A stretch of DNA of 64,000 nucleotides from Paenimyroides viscosum (GCF_003858535.1 NZ_RQTJ01000002.1:1-64000); one strand, 5' to 3'. Counted from the stretch's first letter, positions 1-8,844 are shown. Made by a program: numbers and translations. The notes: generated by a model from the letters alone, not told the origin.

Positions 1-23
1 TTGGAAATTAATTCTAATAAAAA

Positions 24-62
24 AACCGCCTCAAATTTTAATATTGAGACGGCTTCATTTTT
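24..62 (-). terminator. Rho-independent terminator of the HMA lipoprotein gene
   Basis: Nine-base stem (ccgcctcaa with ttgagacgg, one G-T pair) with a loop of nine bases, flanked by A and T runs. It sits directly below the stop codon of the minus-strand gene that follows. Confidence 0.75.
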
Positions 63-629
63 TTAGATTATATTTTGCTTTGTTGTAACTTTTTTATCTT
101 TTTTGTCTTTACAACAACCATCTTTTTTCTTATCTGTACCTTTTTTATCTCCGCAAGATTTACCGTCTTTGTGAGATGAACAACATTTCTTTTGATCTGT
201 TTTATCTTCTTGGAAAAGCATTGCCATTTCTTTAGATACATTTACGTTCTCTACTTTATAAGCTCCGTTTGCAATTTCTTCTACCATTTTCTTAATAGCA
301 TCGGTATTTTGCTTCGCATCATCAAACTCTACCGTAGCAGTTTTCGTATCAAAATCAACTTCAGCACTTTTAATGCCGTCCATTTTTGCTAATTTTCCTT
401 CAATAACTTTTGCACAACCAACCGCACAAGCCATTCCTTCTACCTGGAAAGTTGCTTTTTGCATAACACCACTAATACCGTCGCTTGCAACATTATCTTC
501 GACAACATTTGTAGTATCTGTTACTGTATTAGTTGTTGTAGTTTCGTCTTGTTTGTTAGAATTTTGTTTACAGCTTACTAAAAGCGTAGCTGCTAAAAAT
601 AACATTGATATTCCTTTTAATGTTTTCAT
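63..629 (-). CDS. Heavy-metal-associated (HMA) domain lipoprotein with Cys/Lys-rich tail
   Basis: Secreted lipoprotein of 188 aa. The N-terminus is a lipoprotein signal peptide ending in the lipobox LLVSC (Cys about residue 20), so it should be anchored in the periplasm or outer membrane. Residues about 58-125 form an HMA ferredoxin-like fold (TFQVEGMACAVGC..., ...GIKSAEVDFDTKTATVEFDD). The metal loop is C-x3-C rather than the usual C-x2-C. The last 45 residues are very rich in Lys and Cys (KKCC, SCGDKK, DGCCKDKK), which looks like an extra metal-binding tail. Copper or another soft metal is the likely ligand, inferred from the family. A -7 element TATCTTTG lies at 652-659 about 23 bases above the ATG. 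No efflux ATPase or regulator is adjacent, so transport and storage roles cannot be separated. Confidence 0.8.
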   Translation of the reverse strand: MKTLKGISMLFLAATLLVSCKQNSNKQDETTTTNTVTDTTNVVEDNVASDGISGVMQKATFQVEGMACAVGCAKVIEGKLAKMDGIKSAEVDFDTKTATVEFDDAKQNTDAIKKMVEEIANGAYKVENVNVSKEMAMLFQEDKTDQKKCCSSHKDGKSCGDKKGTDKKKDGCCKDKKDKKVTTKQNII

Positions 630-651
630 ATTTAGATTATTTAGTACTTTA

Positions 652-659
652 CAAAGATA
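652..659 (-). promoter_or_regulatory. Putative -7 element (TATCTTTG) of the HMA lipoprotein gene
   Basis: Matches the Bacteroidota TAnnTTTG -7 consensus and lies 22 bases above the ATG. No clear TTG is seen 19 bp further upstream, so this is a one-element call. Confidence 0.45.
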
Positions 660-687
660 TTTATTAATTTCAATATTAGTTACTCAT

Positions 688-1323
688 TTATTGAAATTTA
701 ATAGGTAACGTAAATGTAGATTTTACCGGCTTTCCATCAATTTTAGCTGGTGTCCATAATTCTGTTTTACGTTCTAAGAAACGTGTAACTTCAAATTTAA
801 AGCCTCCATCGACAGGTTTTATTTCATTAATATTGATTTTTCCTTTCTCATCAACTTCAAACATCACTGAATAAGAGGAATGCTTAAAACTTCTATAGTA
901 AGTGGTGGAAATATATTTTACAAACGATTCGTAAAACGCATTTAAACCTTCTTTAGGATACGCTTTCTCCATGTTTGCTATTTTTCTTTTATCTAATTTA
1001 ACTGGAATTAAGATGGTTTGTGTATTCGCTAACCCATTATTTTTTCCGGCAACCCATTCGGTATTTTCTACAAACTTTTTTAATTCTTTATAAAATAATG
1101 AAGTATAAGGATCCAACGAAGTTAATTTAGCATTAGACAAACTATCTACGGTAACCTGCATTGCAAAGCCTTCTTTTTCATAATAACTGTAAGGAATAGA
1201 TAATTTTTCTTCAATTTGTTTTGTAAGCATTTCTATTCCTTGTTTGGGATAGGGCTCTATGCTTCGTTGTGCATTTGTAATAAGAGATGTTAAAAATAAA
1301 ATTAGCAACAGTGTTTTTTTCAT
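688..1323 (-). CDS. Secreted protein with two TonB C-terminal-like modules
   Basis: Protein of 211 aa with a cleavable-looking signal peptide (about residues 1-18, ending TNAQ). Two related modules follow: one starting at YPKQGIEML (about residue 25) and a second starting at YPKEGLNAFYESF (about residue 122). The second ends in a typical TonB C-terminal signature, WTPAKIDGKPVKSTFTLPIKFQ. There is no proline-rich spanning region and no exbB/exbD nearby, so it is unlikely to act as a classical energy transducer. It begins 12 bases below the AsmA-like gene and is probably cotranscribed with it. It belongs to the paralogue family that is amplified at 44112-48247. Function unknown. Confidence 0.7.
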   Translation of the reverse strand: MKKTLLLILFLTSLITNAQRSIEPYPKQGIEMLTKQIEEKLSIPYSYYEKEGFAMQVTVDSLSNAKLTSLDPYTSLFYKELKKFVENTEWVAGKNNGLANTQTILIPVKLDKRKIANMEKAYPKEGLNAFYESFVKYISTTYYRSFKHSSYSVMFEVDEKGKININEIKPVDGGFKFEVTRFLERKTELWTPAKIDGKPVKSTFTLPIKFQ

Positions 1324-1335
1324 TATTATTTTGAT

Positions 1336-4300
1336 TTATTGTTGTTTTAAAGTATCAATAGATTTTTTATAGGCTTCGTAATCTTCATCGTCTTCTTCCA
1401 AATCTTCGTTTTTATATTTCCCTAGTTTAATATCTAAATTATCGCTGGTTCCATTCACTGTAATGGGAATACCTATAATGCCAAAAGGAGGCAAGCCCAA
1501 TCGCATACCAATATTCATTTTACCGTCTAACGTAACCTGCCCTTCCACTCGCGGACGGAAGCCTGCTATCTTAAATTTGGTGCGTTCAATCGTCATTACA
1601 TTATTTGCTATTGACGTTTTAACCACCACATTTTTTACGTTGGCATCGCGTAAAGCATCGGTTTTTGTTTCGCTGGCAACGGCATTAAATAATTTAAAAC
1701 CTTTAAACTGAATATTCTCTAAAATTAGATCGCCCGATCCTTTGATAGATTTCATATTCGGAAACATTTCCTGATTCAACGTTCCGTGCAACTGATATTT
1801 TAAAGAAGCCAGACCCGAAGCACTTTCTGCAGCCGGAGCCATTTCGCGGAACAATGCCATTTGTTTGTAGGCTTTCTGAATATCGAATTGTTGTGCATCA
1901 ATATCAAAACTAAACAAAGCGCTTTTGTTGTTTATTGGTTGATACGCTCCGTTTAATAAAAACTGTGTGTCAATTAAACCAAATTTTGCTTCGTGCAATG
2001 CCAGTTTCTGATCGAACACTTTTAAAACACCGCTTAAATTATCTAACTGTAAATCGTTGAATTTAACTTTTTGAGCATCTGCGGTTAGTTCAAAATCAAT
2101 TTTATCGGGAACCAAAATCACGCTTCCACCAGAATTTGACGCAGATGATGCTGTTTTCGTTGCATTCGGATTTGCCGACAACATAAACGAATTAACATCG
2201 ATAAACTGCGATGTAACCGCCAATTTGCCTTTCAGTGTAGCATTCGGAGTTAGAAAATAATTGATGTAATTTTCCAGATCGCCATTTAACACAAACGTTT
2301 GTTTGGCATAGTTCATTTTAATATTTTCCAACTTCATTTGTTTACGGAAGAACTTAAATTTTCCTTCGGTAAAAACAAAATCATGTGGGAAAAATTCCGA
2401 CTTTATATGAATATCCTTCAAAAGCACAAATCCACGGTTGTTAAGCGATGAAGGATCGTCTGCCCCACCCTTTCCTTTCAATTTCACATCGGTTTCCAAC
2501 TGTCCTGAAACACTTAATCCGTCAATTGCAAAAACCTTGTACAGATTGCCCAGATTCAGTTTTCCTTTTGTTCCGATATCAAACGTCAAATTATTAAAAT
2601 TAAACAGATTGGCATCAATCATAAACGGTTCATCCGCCAAAACAAACGAGATTGGCAGTACGTTTACACGCAAATCGTTCAACGAACCGCGCGGCGATGA
2701 AATATGCGTTTCCAGATTAATTTTTTCCAAAGGCAGATCGGGCAAGCTGTTGTAACGCAGATAACCGTTTTTAAGTTTAACGATTGATGTTGTAACAGGA
2801 ATTTTATTGTGATCCAGATCCAAGCGTCCTTTTGCTTTGGTATCAACAGTTAACTGTCCGCCAAAATCAACTTCTTTAATAGGAAAAATATTTTTTACGT
2901 TTGAAAGATTCACGAAAGCACGCAAATCGGTATCGGTATTAAAATCGATTAAATTATCAATTTTAAAGCGTCCTTTCACATAATCATCCGCTGCTTTTAT
3001 ATCGATATTTTTTATATCAACTTTCGTAGTTTTATAGTCTCCATTGGTATTTTCGGCATTCAAATCGAAGGTTAACTGATCAATTGCCAAAGGCATTTCG
3101 TTCCATTTAAAATAACCGTTTGTCCAATTTGCCTGCACGTTAAATTTAGGAATCTCGGTAATTTCTGTAATTAAAATTCCCTGTTTACTTTTGTGAGAAC
3201 GAGTGGTGTAATTTCCTTTTGCAGTTCCGTTTAAAACAACATCACCTTTTAGCTGCATGCCCGAAATTGCAAGCGTTTGCCACAATTGCGTAACATTTAA
3301 AGCGGCATTTAAATCAGCATCAACAAACATAGGAAATTGATACAACGCCCTGCCTTTTGCATGACCTTTACCCAAATTAAACGCGAAATCGGGAATAGTT
3401 ACCGTTAACGAATCGGGATTTAACTGCGGTAGATTCAGTTCGGTTTTTGTGTGCAGATTTTGAACCGGAATATTTTGAAATTGTTTGGCAGCAATTGATC
3501 CGTTGGCAATATCAAGTTTAATGTTTAAATCGGGATTTGAAACGCTGTCCTGCATCAATCCTTTCAACATTAAATGAATATTCGATATTCCTTTGAACGT
3601 CATACCGTCATACCATTTCTGATATTCCTGCGGAACAAGCGAAAATAGATTTTCAAGCGATGCATTGTTGGATTTTACATCTAAATTAAAATTGATTCCC
3701 TTTTCTAGAACTGCTACTTTTCCCAAAACATTTAAAGGTAAATTCGCCAAAAGCAGTTCACTTTTATTAAATTCAATAGAAACAGGATCCAAATTCACCT
3801 TGGTATTTATGATTCCTTTCAATGGTTTATGATCGACTAAAATACTTTGATCCAACCCGAAAAACAATGATTTTATATCGGCTTCGGTTTCAAAATTCAA
3901 ATCTTTATCGGTCACCTGAACATTTCCGCCGATATTGGTATTTTTGGTCTGAATTTCTATTTTAGATTGATCGTCCTGATAGAGTACATCGGTATTTTTA
4001 ACATGGATTTTGTTCAACGCCAAAGAAAAAGAACTGTCGGTAGAGGGTTCATCTGAAGATTTAAAAATAGCGAACGAAAAATTGCCCAGACTGTCGGTTA
4101 CCACATTAAATTTCCCCTCGTTTACATATAATTTCGTAAACTTAATCTGATCTGAAAACAGACTGAACAAATCGATCCCCAAATCTACAGAATTGCTTTC
4201 AACAATTTTAAGATTACCGAATGCTGCAGGAGCTTGAATGCTTAAATCTTTTAACGATACACTTAAATTTGGGAAATTATTAAAAAACGATACGTTTAAT

Positions 4301-4461
4301 TTGGTGAAATTCACTGGTGTGGTAACAAATTCTGCAGTGGCATCTTTTACAGCACTTTCTATTGAATTTTTAAAAAGTTGCGGCGCAATAAGTATCAATC
4401 CTATCAACACCAACAGTGAAATGCCTGTATATTTAAGTCCTTTTTTTATTTTTGTGTTCAT
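1336..4461 (-). CDS. AsmA family protein
   Basis: Protein of about 1041 aa with one N-terminal membrane helix (GISLLVLIGLILIAPQLF) followed by a very long periplasmic region rich in beta repeats. The opening, with an ILIAPQLFK-type helix end and SVSLKDLSIQAP, and the closing GMRLGLPPFGIIGIPITVNGT segment are typical of AsmA/TamB-like proteins in this phylum. Such proteins are thought to bridge inner and outer membranes and help with lipid movement or outer-membrane assembly. The ATG at 4461 is preferred over a TTG at 4470, because a TATCTTTG -7 element at 4482-4489 would put the transcript start close to the TTG. The acidic C-terminus (EDLEEDDEDYEAY) is unusual but intact. Confidence 0.85.
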   Translation of the reverse strand: MNTKIKKGLKYTGISLLVLIGLILIAPQLFKNSIESAVKDATAEFVTTPVNFTKLNVSFFNNFPNLSVSLKDLSIQAPAAFGNLKIVESNSVDLGIDLFSLFSDQIKFTKLYVNEGKFNVVTDSLGNFSFAIFKSSDEPSTDSSFSLALNKIHVKNTDVLYQDDQSKIEIQTKNTNIGGNVQVTDKDLNFETEADIKSLFFGLDQSILVDHKPLKGIINTKVNLDPVSIEFNKSELLLANLPLNVLGKVAVLEKGINFNLDVKSNNASLENLFSLVPQEYQKWYDGMTFKGISNIHLMLKGLMQDSVSNPDLNIKLDIANGSIAAKQFQNIPVQNLHTKTELNLPQLNPDSLTVTIPDFAFNLGKGHAKGRALYQFPMFVDADLNAALNVTQLWQTLAISGMQLKGDVVLNGTAKGNYTTRSHKSKQGILITEITEIPKFNVQANWTNGYFKWNEMPLAIDQLTFDLNAENTNGDYKTTKVDIKNIDIKAADDYVKGRFKIDNLIDFNTDTDLRAFVNLSNVKNIFPIKEVDFGGQLTVDTKAKGRLDLDHNKIPVTTSIVKLKNGYLRYNSLPDLPLEKINLETHISSPRGSLNDLRVNVLPISFVLADEPFMIDANLFNFNNLTFDIGTKGKLNLGNLYKVFAIDGLSVSGQLETDVKLKGKGGADDPSSLNNRGFVLLKDIHIKSEFFPHDFVFTEGKFKFFRKQMKLENIKMNYAKQTFVLNGDLENYINYFLTPNATLKGKLAVTSQFIDVNSFMLSANPNATKTASSASNSGGSVILVPDKIDFELTADAQKVKFNDLQLDNLSGVLKVFDQKLALHEAKFGLIDTQFLLNGAYQPINNKSALFSFDIDAQQFDIQKAYKQMALFREMAPAAESASGLASLKYQLHGTLNQEMFPNMKSIKGSGDLILENIQFKGFKLFNAVASETKTDALRDANVKNVVVKTSIANNVMTIERTKFKIAGFRPRVEGQVTLDGKMNIGMRLGLPPFGIIGIPITVNGTSDNLDIKLGKYKNEDLEEDDEDYEAYKKSIDTLKQQ

Positions 4462-4481
4462 TTGCAACAATACAATTTTTG

Positions 4482-4489
4482 CAAAGATA
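4482..4489 (-). promoter_or_regulatory. Putative -7 element (TATCTTTG) of the AsmA-like gene
   Basis: Same octamer as upstream of the HMA lipoprotein and ferredoxin genes. Its position favours the ATG at 4461 as start codon. A -33 element is not obvious. Confidence 0.45.
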
Positions 4490-4547
4490 AGGTAGTTATT
4501 GTGATTGTTTAAGAATATTTACAGCACTATTCTTGGGTTTGATAAAA

Positions 4548-4826
4548 TTATCGAGTAGCATGCGATTTTCGTTTCATTTTCATAGACAGATTTTCCAATT
4601 TGGTTTTCACGTCATTGGTCAATTCATTTTGACTAACATACATTCTAATCTGCATATTTAGTTCATGCAGATAAACACCCATCACAATTTTTTCAAGCTG
4701 TAACCGTTCGTATAAATCTGTGAGTAATTTTGTTTTACTTTCATTATCTGCAAAAGCACTGTTCTGTTCCAACACCTTTGCAATTATGGTTTTAAGCAGA
4801 TTGTATTCGTATGAAGTAAATTTCAT
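4548..4826 (-). CDS. Small conserved-looking hypothetical protein
   Basis: Protein of 92 aa starting with MKFTSYEYNLLK, predicted mainly alpha-helical, without signal peptide or membrane segment, and ending in a basic tail (KMKRKSHATR). The composition (many Leu, Glu and Lys) and ATG start look like a real cytoplasmic protein. I do not recognise the family. It stands alone between the AsmA-like gene and tRNA-Leu, on the same strand as both. Confidence 0.6.
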   Translation of the reverse strand: MKFTSYEYNLLKTIIAKVLEQNSAFADNESKTKLLTDLYERLQLEKIVMGVYLHELNMQIRMYVSQNELTNDVKTKLENLSMKMKRKSHATR

Positions 4827-4910
4827 TTTAAAAAATTAAAATACGAAGTAACTAAAAAGTATCTAGAAAAGCTGTTTTAGTTATTAACGGTTAAAAATAC
4901 ACTAAAATAA

Positions 4911-4942
4911 AAAACCTCCAATTCAAATGAATCAGAGGTTTT
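4911..4942 (-). terminator. Terminator of tRNA-Leu
   Basis: Stem aaaacctc / gaggtttt with an internal attca/tgaat extension, followed on the minus strand by a T-rich run. It lies immediately past the 3' end of the tRNA. Confidence 0.75.
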
Positions 4943-4943
4943 G

Positions 4944-5025
4944 TGCGGGTAAAAGGACTCGAACCTTCACACCTTGCGGCACCAGATCCTAAGTCTGGCG
5001 TGTCTACCAATTTCACCATACCCGC
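4944..5025 (-). tRNA. tRNA-Leu (anticodon UAG)
   Basis: On the minus strand the acceptor arms GCGGGTA and TACCCGC pair fully. The anticodon stem CCAGA/TCTGG encloses the loop CTTAGGA, giving anticodon TAG. A long variable arm and the T-loop segment GGTTCGAGTCC identify a class II tRNA. The discriminator is A, and the CCA end is not encoded in the DNA. Confidence 0.95.
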
Positions 5026-5065
5026 GGCGTTTTTGATTAAGAACTATTGTTCTTTTAAGACGTTG

Positions 5066-5096
5066 CAAATATACAAATGCTTTTTTATTCTGCAAC
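5066..5096 (-). promoter_or_regulatory. Promoter of tRNA-Leu (TTG-N19-TATATTTG)
   Basis: On the minus strand, GTTG at 5093-5096 is followed after exactly 19 bases by TATATTTG at 5066-5073, the Bacteroidota -33/-7 arrangement. The predicted transcript start is about 30 bases above the mature tRNA 5' end. Confidence 0.7.
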
Positions 5097-5160
5097 AAAA
5101 TTTCATTAAATTTTTATCATTATATTTGTTGTAAACAATTGAAATCATTCAAATCATAAA

Positions 5161-6549
5161 ATGGAAGTAATAAAAAAATACGTTCAAGAAAATAAGGAAC
5201 GTTTTATTGATGAGCTAGTTGACTTATTAAAAATCCCTTCAGTTAGTGCCGATAGCGCATACTCTCAAGATGTTTTAAATACTGCCGATAAAGTAAAAGA
5301 ATTTTTAGAAAAAGCAGGATGTGATACTGTAGAAATCTGCGAAACGCCAGGTTACCCGATTGTTTATGGCGAAAAACACATTAACGACAACCTGCCAACT
5401 GTTTTAGTTTACGGACATTACGATGTGCAACCTGCAGATCCTATCGAATTATGGGATTCTCCGCCTTTTGAACCAGTTATCAAGAAAACCGAACTACACC
5501 CAGACGGTGCTATTTTTGCTCGTGGTGCTTGCGATGATAAAGGGCAGATGTTTATGCACGTTAAAGCATTAGAATTAATGATGCAGACTGACACGTTGCC
5601 TTGTAACGTTAAGTTTATGATTGAAGGCGAAGAAGAAGTTGGATCGGCATCTTTGGCTTGGTTTGTTGAAAGAAATCAAGAAAAATTAAAGAACGATGTT
5701 ATTTTGATTTCTGATACCGGAATGATTTCTAACACACAACCATCAATCACTACAGGTTTACGCGGTTTAAGTTATGTAGAAGTTGAAGTTACAGGTCCAA
5801 ACCGTGACTTACACTCAGGCTTATATGGTGGTGCGGTTGCAAACCCAATTAACATTTTATCTAAAATGATTGCTTCGTTGCACGACGAAAACAATCATAT
5901 TACTATTCCAGGTTTTTATGATAAGGTGGAAGAATTATCAAGAGAAGAACGCGATGAAATGGGCAAACGTCCTTTTTCTTTAGACGATTATAAGAAAGCA
6001 TTGGATATTAAAGAAATTCACGGTGAAGCCGATTACACAACCAACGAACGAAATTCTATAAGACCAACGTTAGATGTTAATGGAATTTGGGGCGGATACA
6101 CGGGCGAAGGTGCTAAAACTGTAATTGCATCTAAAGCATTTGCAAAAATTTCTATGCGTTTGGTTCCTAACCAAGATTGGGAAGAAATTACCGAATTGTT
6201 CAAGAAGCACTTTGAAAGCATTGCACCGGCATCGGTTAAAGTTGTTGTAAAACCACATCATGGCGGACAAGGCTATGTTACACCTATTGATTCTATTGGA
6301 TATCAGGCAGCATCAAAAGCTTACAGTGAATCTTTCGGCGTAACTCCAATTCCGGTTCGTTCAGGCGGATCAATTCCTATTGTGGCTTTATTCGAAAAAG
6401 AATTAAAATCTAAAACTATTATGATGGGCTTTGGTTTGGATTCTGATGCGATACACTCGCCAAACGAACATTACGGGATCTTCAATTATTTAAAAGGTAT
6501 TGAGACTATTCCGTTGTTTTACAAGTATTTTACAGAAATGTCTAAATAA
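5161..6549 (+). CDS. M20 family dipeptidase
   Basis: Cytoplasmic metallopeptidase of 462 aa, a usual length for the CNDP/PepV-like dipeptidase branch of M20. Visible zinc-site elements are GHYDVQP (His86, Asp88), ARGACDDKGQ (bridging Asp about 124), EGEEEVGS (catalytic Glu cluster 155-159), and a late SPNEHYG segment with His. A dimerisation domain lies in the middle (GPNRDLHSGLYGG). It should hydrolyse dipeptides or related small amides. A TATATTTG -7 element lies at 5121-5128. The gene is monocistronic and ends at a bidirectional terminator shared with the convergent T9SS gene. Confidence 0.9.
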   Translation: MEVIKKYVQENKERFIDELVDLLKIPSVSADSAYSQDVLNTADKVKEFLEKAGCDTVEICETPGYPIVYGEKHINDNLPTVLVYGHYDVQPADPIELWDSPPFEPVIKKTELHPDGAIFARGACDDKGQMFMHVKALELMMQTDTLPCNVKFMIEGEEEVGSASLAWFVERNQEKLKNDVILISDTGMISNTQPSITTGLRGLSYVEVEVTGPNRDLHSGLYGGAVANPINILSKMIASLHDENNHITIPGFYDKVEELSREERDEMGKRPFSLDDYKKALDIKEIHGEADYTTNERNSIRPTLDVNGIWGGYTGEGAKTVIASKAFAKISMRLVPNQDWEEITELFKKHFESIAPASVKVVVKPHHGGQGYVTPIDSIGYQAASKAYSESFGVTPIPVRSGGSIPIVALFEKELKSKTIMMGFGLDSDAIHSPNEHYGIFNYLKGIETIPLFYKYFTEMSK

Positions 6550-6554
6550 ATCAT

Positions 6555-6592
6555 AAAAAAAATCCACTTCAATTACGAAGTGGATTTTTTTT
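6555..6592. terminator. Bidirectional terminator between dipeptidase and T9SS gene
   Basis: Perfect ten-base stem, aatccacttc / gaagtggatt, loop aattac, with A run before and T run after. Its core is almost identical to the terminator at 8431-8466. Confidence 0.85.
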
Positions 6593-6633
6593 ACTCTTTT
6601 ATAATCTTTACTCTTTTATAATCTTTACTCTTT
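6590..6633. repeat. 17-bp tandem repeat at the end of the T9SS gene
   Basis: The unit tttactcttttataatc occurs twice in full (6590-6606, 6607-6623) and a third time in part (6624-6633). It overlaps the last codons (RVKIIKE, stop) of the minus-strand gene and continues past the stop, so the coding 3' end has been duplicated into the terminator side. Confidence 0.85.
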
Positions 6634-8299
6634 GCATAAATTCATCATTTGCTAATTCAACTACATAAATTCCGTTTGATAAATTTGATATATTAATTTT
6701 TGAGTTCCTCAGTGAATTCTCATCAACTATTCTTCCGCTTAAATCATAAATTTTATATTGTAAAGAAAGTTCTTCACCTTCTACAAAAAATTCGTCTTTG
6801 GCAGGGTTGGGATATAATTTCCATTTATCAACAACAATTTCTTTAGCAGATGCAAATTCACCTGACTTAATAATAAAATTGTTAGTGAAATTTGTTGGAT
6901 TTGGTAAAGGCATTGGGTAAGAATTATCTAAAATTATATCTGCAGATTGATTACCAGAAAGAATATAACCTGCTGAACTATAATGCAGAATATTTGTTAT
7001 GTAAAATCGATTTGGATCAGGGTTATCAGGCACATGTAATTTATAACTTTTTAAAGTTCCATTACTTCCAAAGACACCTAAAATTGCAGAAGTATTACTT
7101 ATGTTTATGGTTTGGTTATCTATAATTTGAGAATTTAATGCGTGATATGTTGCCACAACATCGTTTTGAACACATTTTATACCATAAATCTTTAAACCAC
7201 CTTGTATATTTGTATTAGCTTTAGCCCATTGAAAACTTCCTGATGCATTTAATTTAAAAAGATGCCCATACATTCCAGTAGTTGTAAAAGAAGGATTTAC
7301 AGATGTACCCCAATAATTAACACCACCTGTTGCATTAGCAGATACATAAATATTTCCTGTTCCATCAATATCTAAATCTTCAGCAAATAACAATCTATTG
7401 TTCATTACAGTGGGTGCTTTAGCCCAAGATACATTTCCTGCATTGCTATACTTTGCAATAACAGTAACAGCATTATTACTAACAGCATTATTAGTCACAA
7501 AAGATACATTCGTAGTACCGAATTTTACAGCCGGCGAAAATAAGTTAGCAATTAAAACAGCATTTCCGTTTTGATCTAATTCTAAATCTACACAATGTGT
7601 TCCCATATTATTCTCATTAACACCAACTGTAGTTTCTGAAGTTCTTAACCACTGTAATGAGCCGTTTGTTGCATTAAATTTAGCCAGAAAGGTTTCTGAT
7701 AATTGCGGATGTACTTGATTTCCAGACACCGTTGTATTTTCTATTGTTAAACTCATTCCCTTATACTGTCCTGCAATAAATATTTCGTTATTGTAAGTTT
7801 TTATTTTAGGTTGAATTAAAAATTCATTAATCCTTTTAACCCAAGCAATTTGACCGTTACTATTGAATTTAATTATTAAACTATGAATTTCCGATTGTGG
7901 GGGTGCTTGATATAAAACATTGTCAATTGTAATAGCTGCTTGTATTTCTAATAAAGCATATACATTTTTATTATTGTCTTCATGGATTACAGTGAAACCT
8001 TCTGAACCACTTCCTCCAAAATGCCAATAGTCTTGTAATACAAAGTTGCCGTTAAATTTTAATATTGCAGTATCGTACCCTAAATTATTACCTACCATAC
8101 CACTAACATTTGTTATAGTTTGATTTTGAATAGCATAAGATGGTGTGTTAAAATTTACAATGGAATAAATACTATTATTCGTTGTAAGATCAGAATCTAT
8201 ACGTACAGCTTTGGGAATAATAATATGAGAATTTATTTGTGCTTGATGCTTTAAGGTGTTAACAAAAAGAAGTATTAATAATAAGTATTTTAGTTTCAT
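6608..8299 (-). CDS. Secreted T9SS cargo protein with type A sorting domain
   Basis: Protein of 563 aa with an N-terminal signal peptide (residues about 1-20, ending HQAQ) and a C-terminal type IX secretion sorting domain from about residue 495: YPNPAKDEFFVEG, YKIYDLSGRIV, ISNLSNGIYVVEL, and the final VKIIKE. The middle is built of repeating blades of the form G...WAK..N / W.KA with Asn-rich turns, resembling SBBP beta-propeller repeats of surface proteins. It is expected to cross the outer membrane through the Por/T9SS system and be attached or released. No catalytic motif is recognisable. It is a single gene flanked by two near-identical terminator hairpins. Confidence 0.85.
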   Translation of the reverse strand: MKLKYLLLILLFVNTLKHQAQINSHIIIPKAVRIDSDLTTNNSIYSIVNFNTPSYAIQNQTITNVSGMVGNNLGYDTAILKFNGNFVLQDYWHFGGSGSEGFTVIHEDNNKNVYALLEIQAAITIDNVLYQAPPQSEIHSLIIKFNSNGQIAWVKRINEFLIQPKIKTYNNEIFIAGQYKGMSLTIENTTVSGNQVHPQLSETFLAKFNATNGSLQWLRTSETTVGVNENNMGTHCVDLELDQNGNAVLIANLFSPAVKFGTTNVSFVTNNAVSNNAVTVIAKYSNAGNVSWAKAPTVMNNRLLFAEDLDIDGTGNIYVSANATGGVNYWGTSVNPSFTTTGMYGHLFKLNASGSFQWAKANTNIQGGLKIYGIKCVQNDVVATYHALNSQIIDNQTINISNTSAILGVFGSNGTLKSYKLHVPDNPDPNRFYITNILHYSSAGYILSGNQSADIILDNSYPMPLPNPTNFTNNFIIKSGEFASAKEIVVDKWKLYPNPAKDEFFVEGEELSLQYKIYDLSGRIVDENSLRNSKINISNLSNGIYVVELANDEFMQRVKIIKE

Positions 8300-8430
8300 A
8301 AAAAATATGCTTTGGTTTTCATAAAAATAGTAGTTTTTTCAAAATAACAAAACTTAAGTTTTAAATTTTTAGATTATTAATAATTTATGCCAGTAATCAC
8401 GCTAACTATCACTAAAATTTTAAGTAATAA

Positions 8431-8466
8431 AAAAAGTCCACTTCAATTACGACGTGGACTTTTTTT
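8431..8466 (-). terminator. Terminator below the small membrane protein gene
   Basis: Stem agtccac / gtggact with the loop core ttcaattacga, A and T runs on either side. It shares tccacttcaattacga with the hairpin at 6561-6586. Confidence 0.75.
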
Positions 8467-8481
8467 ATAATGTAAACAAAA

Positions 8482-8745
8482 TTACTTTGCAGCTTGCACT
8501 GTATCATTTACAACTGTTTCAACAACTTCTGTAGTTAATGCAGTTGTATCAACATTAACCAATGGTTGTTCTGGCGACAGTTCTTCTTCAGCAATAACTG
8601 TTGTAGTTCCTTTTGATGGTTCGGGTTGAAAAGTTGAATTACCACAACTTCTGTATAAAAAGAAAATTACTACAATTCCTAACATTAAAGGAATTAAACT
8701 AAATTTAAATGAATTTCCGCTTTTGTCTTGACCGTTATGACTCAT
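8482..8745 (-). CDS. Small single-span membrane protein, truncated relative of the DUF937-OmpA protein
   Basis: Protein of 87 aa with a hydrophilic start (MSHNGQDKSGNSFKF), one membrane helix (LIPLMLGIVVIFFLYRSC) and an acidic, Thr/Val-rich tail. The helix and its Cys-containing end closely match the middle of the next gene upstream (LIPLLLGIVLIFFLYRGC), and both are followed by an acidic Thr-rich stretch. It looks like a duplicate of only the helix-plus-linker part, lacking both the DUF937 and OmpA domains. A TATATTTG -7 element at 8787-8794 suggests it is transcribed. Role unknown; it may be an assembly partner or a degenerate copy. Confidence 0.65.
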   Translation of the reverse strand: MSHNGQDKSGNSFKFSLIPLMLGIVVIFFLYRSCGNSTFQPEPSKGTTTVIAEEELSPEQPLVNVDTTALTTEVVETVVNDTVQAAK

Positions 8746-8786
8746 ATTATCTATATATTTTTTTTGTAATCAATTTTAAAACAGCG

Positions 8787-8794
8787 CAAATATA
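8787..8794 (-). promoter_or_regulatory. Putative -7 element (TATATTTG) of the small membrane protein gene
   Basis: TAnnTTTG octamer 41 bases above the ATG at 8745. No matching -33 element is seen. Confidence 0.4.
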
Positions 8795-8844
8795 CTATCT
8801 TTTTTTAGCTTATTAAATTAGTTTGCTTAAAATATTAAATTCAG

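Noticed and set aside
4462-4470. TTG start for the AsmA-like gene
   Set aside because: The -7 element at 4482-4489 would place the transcript start almost on it; the ATG at 4461 follows with a normal leader.
4943-5134. Open frame of 63 codons on the plus strand across the tRNA-Leu gene
   Set aside because: It is the reverse strand of a well-folded tRNA; no independent coding evidence.
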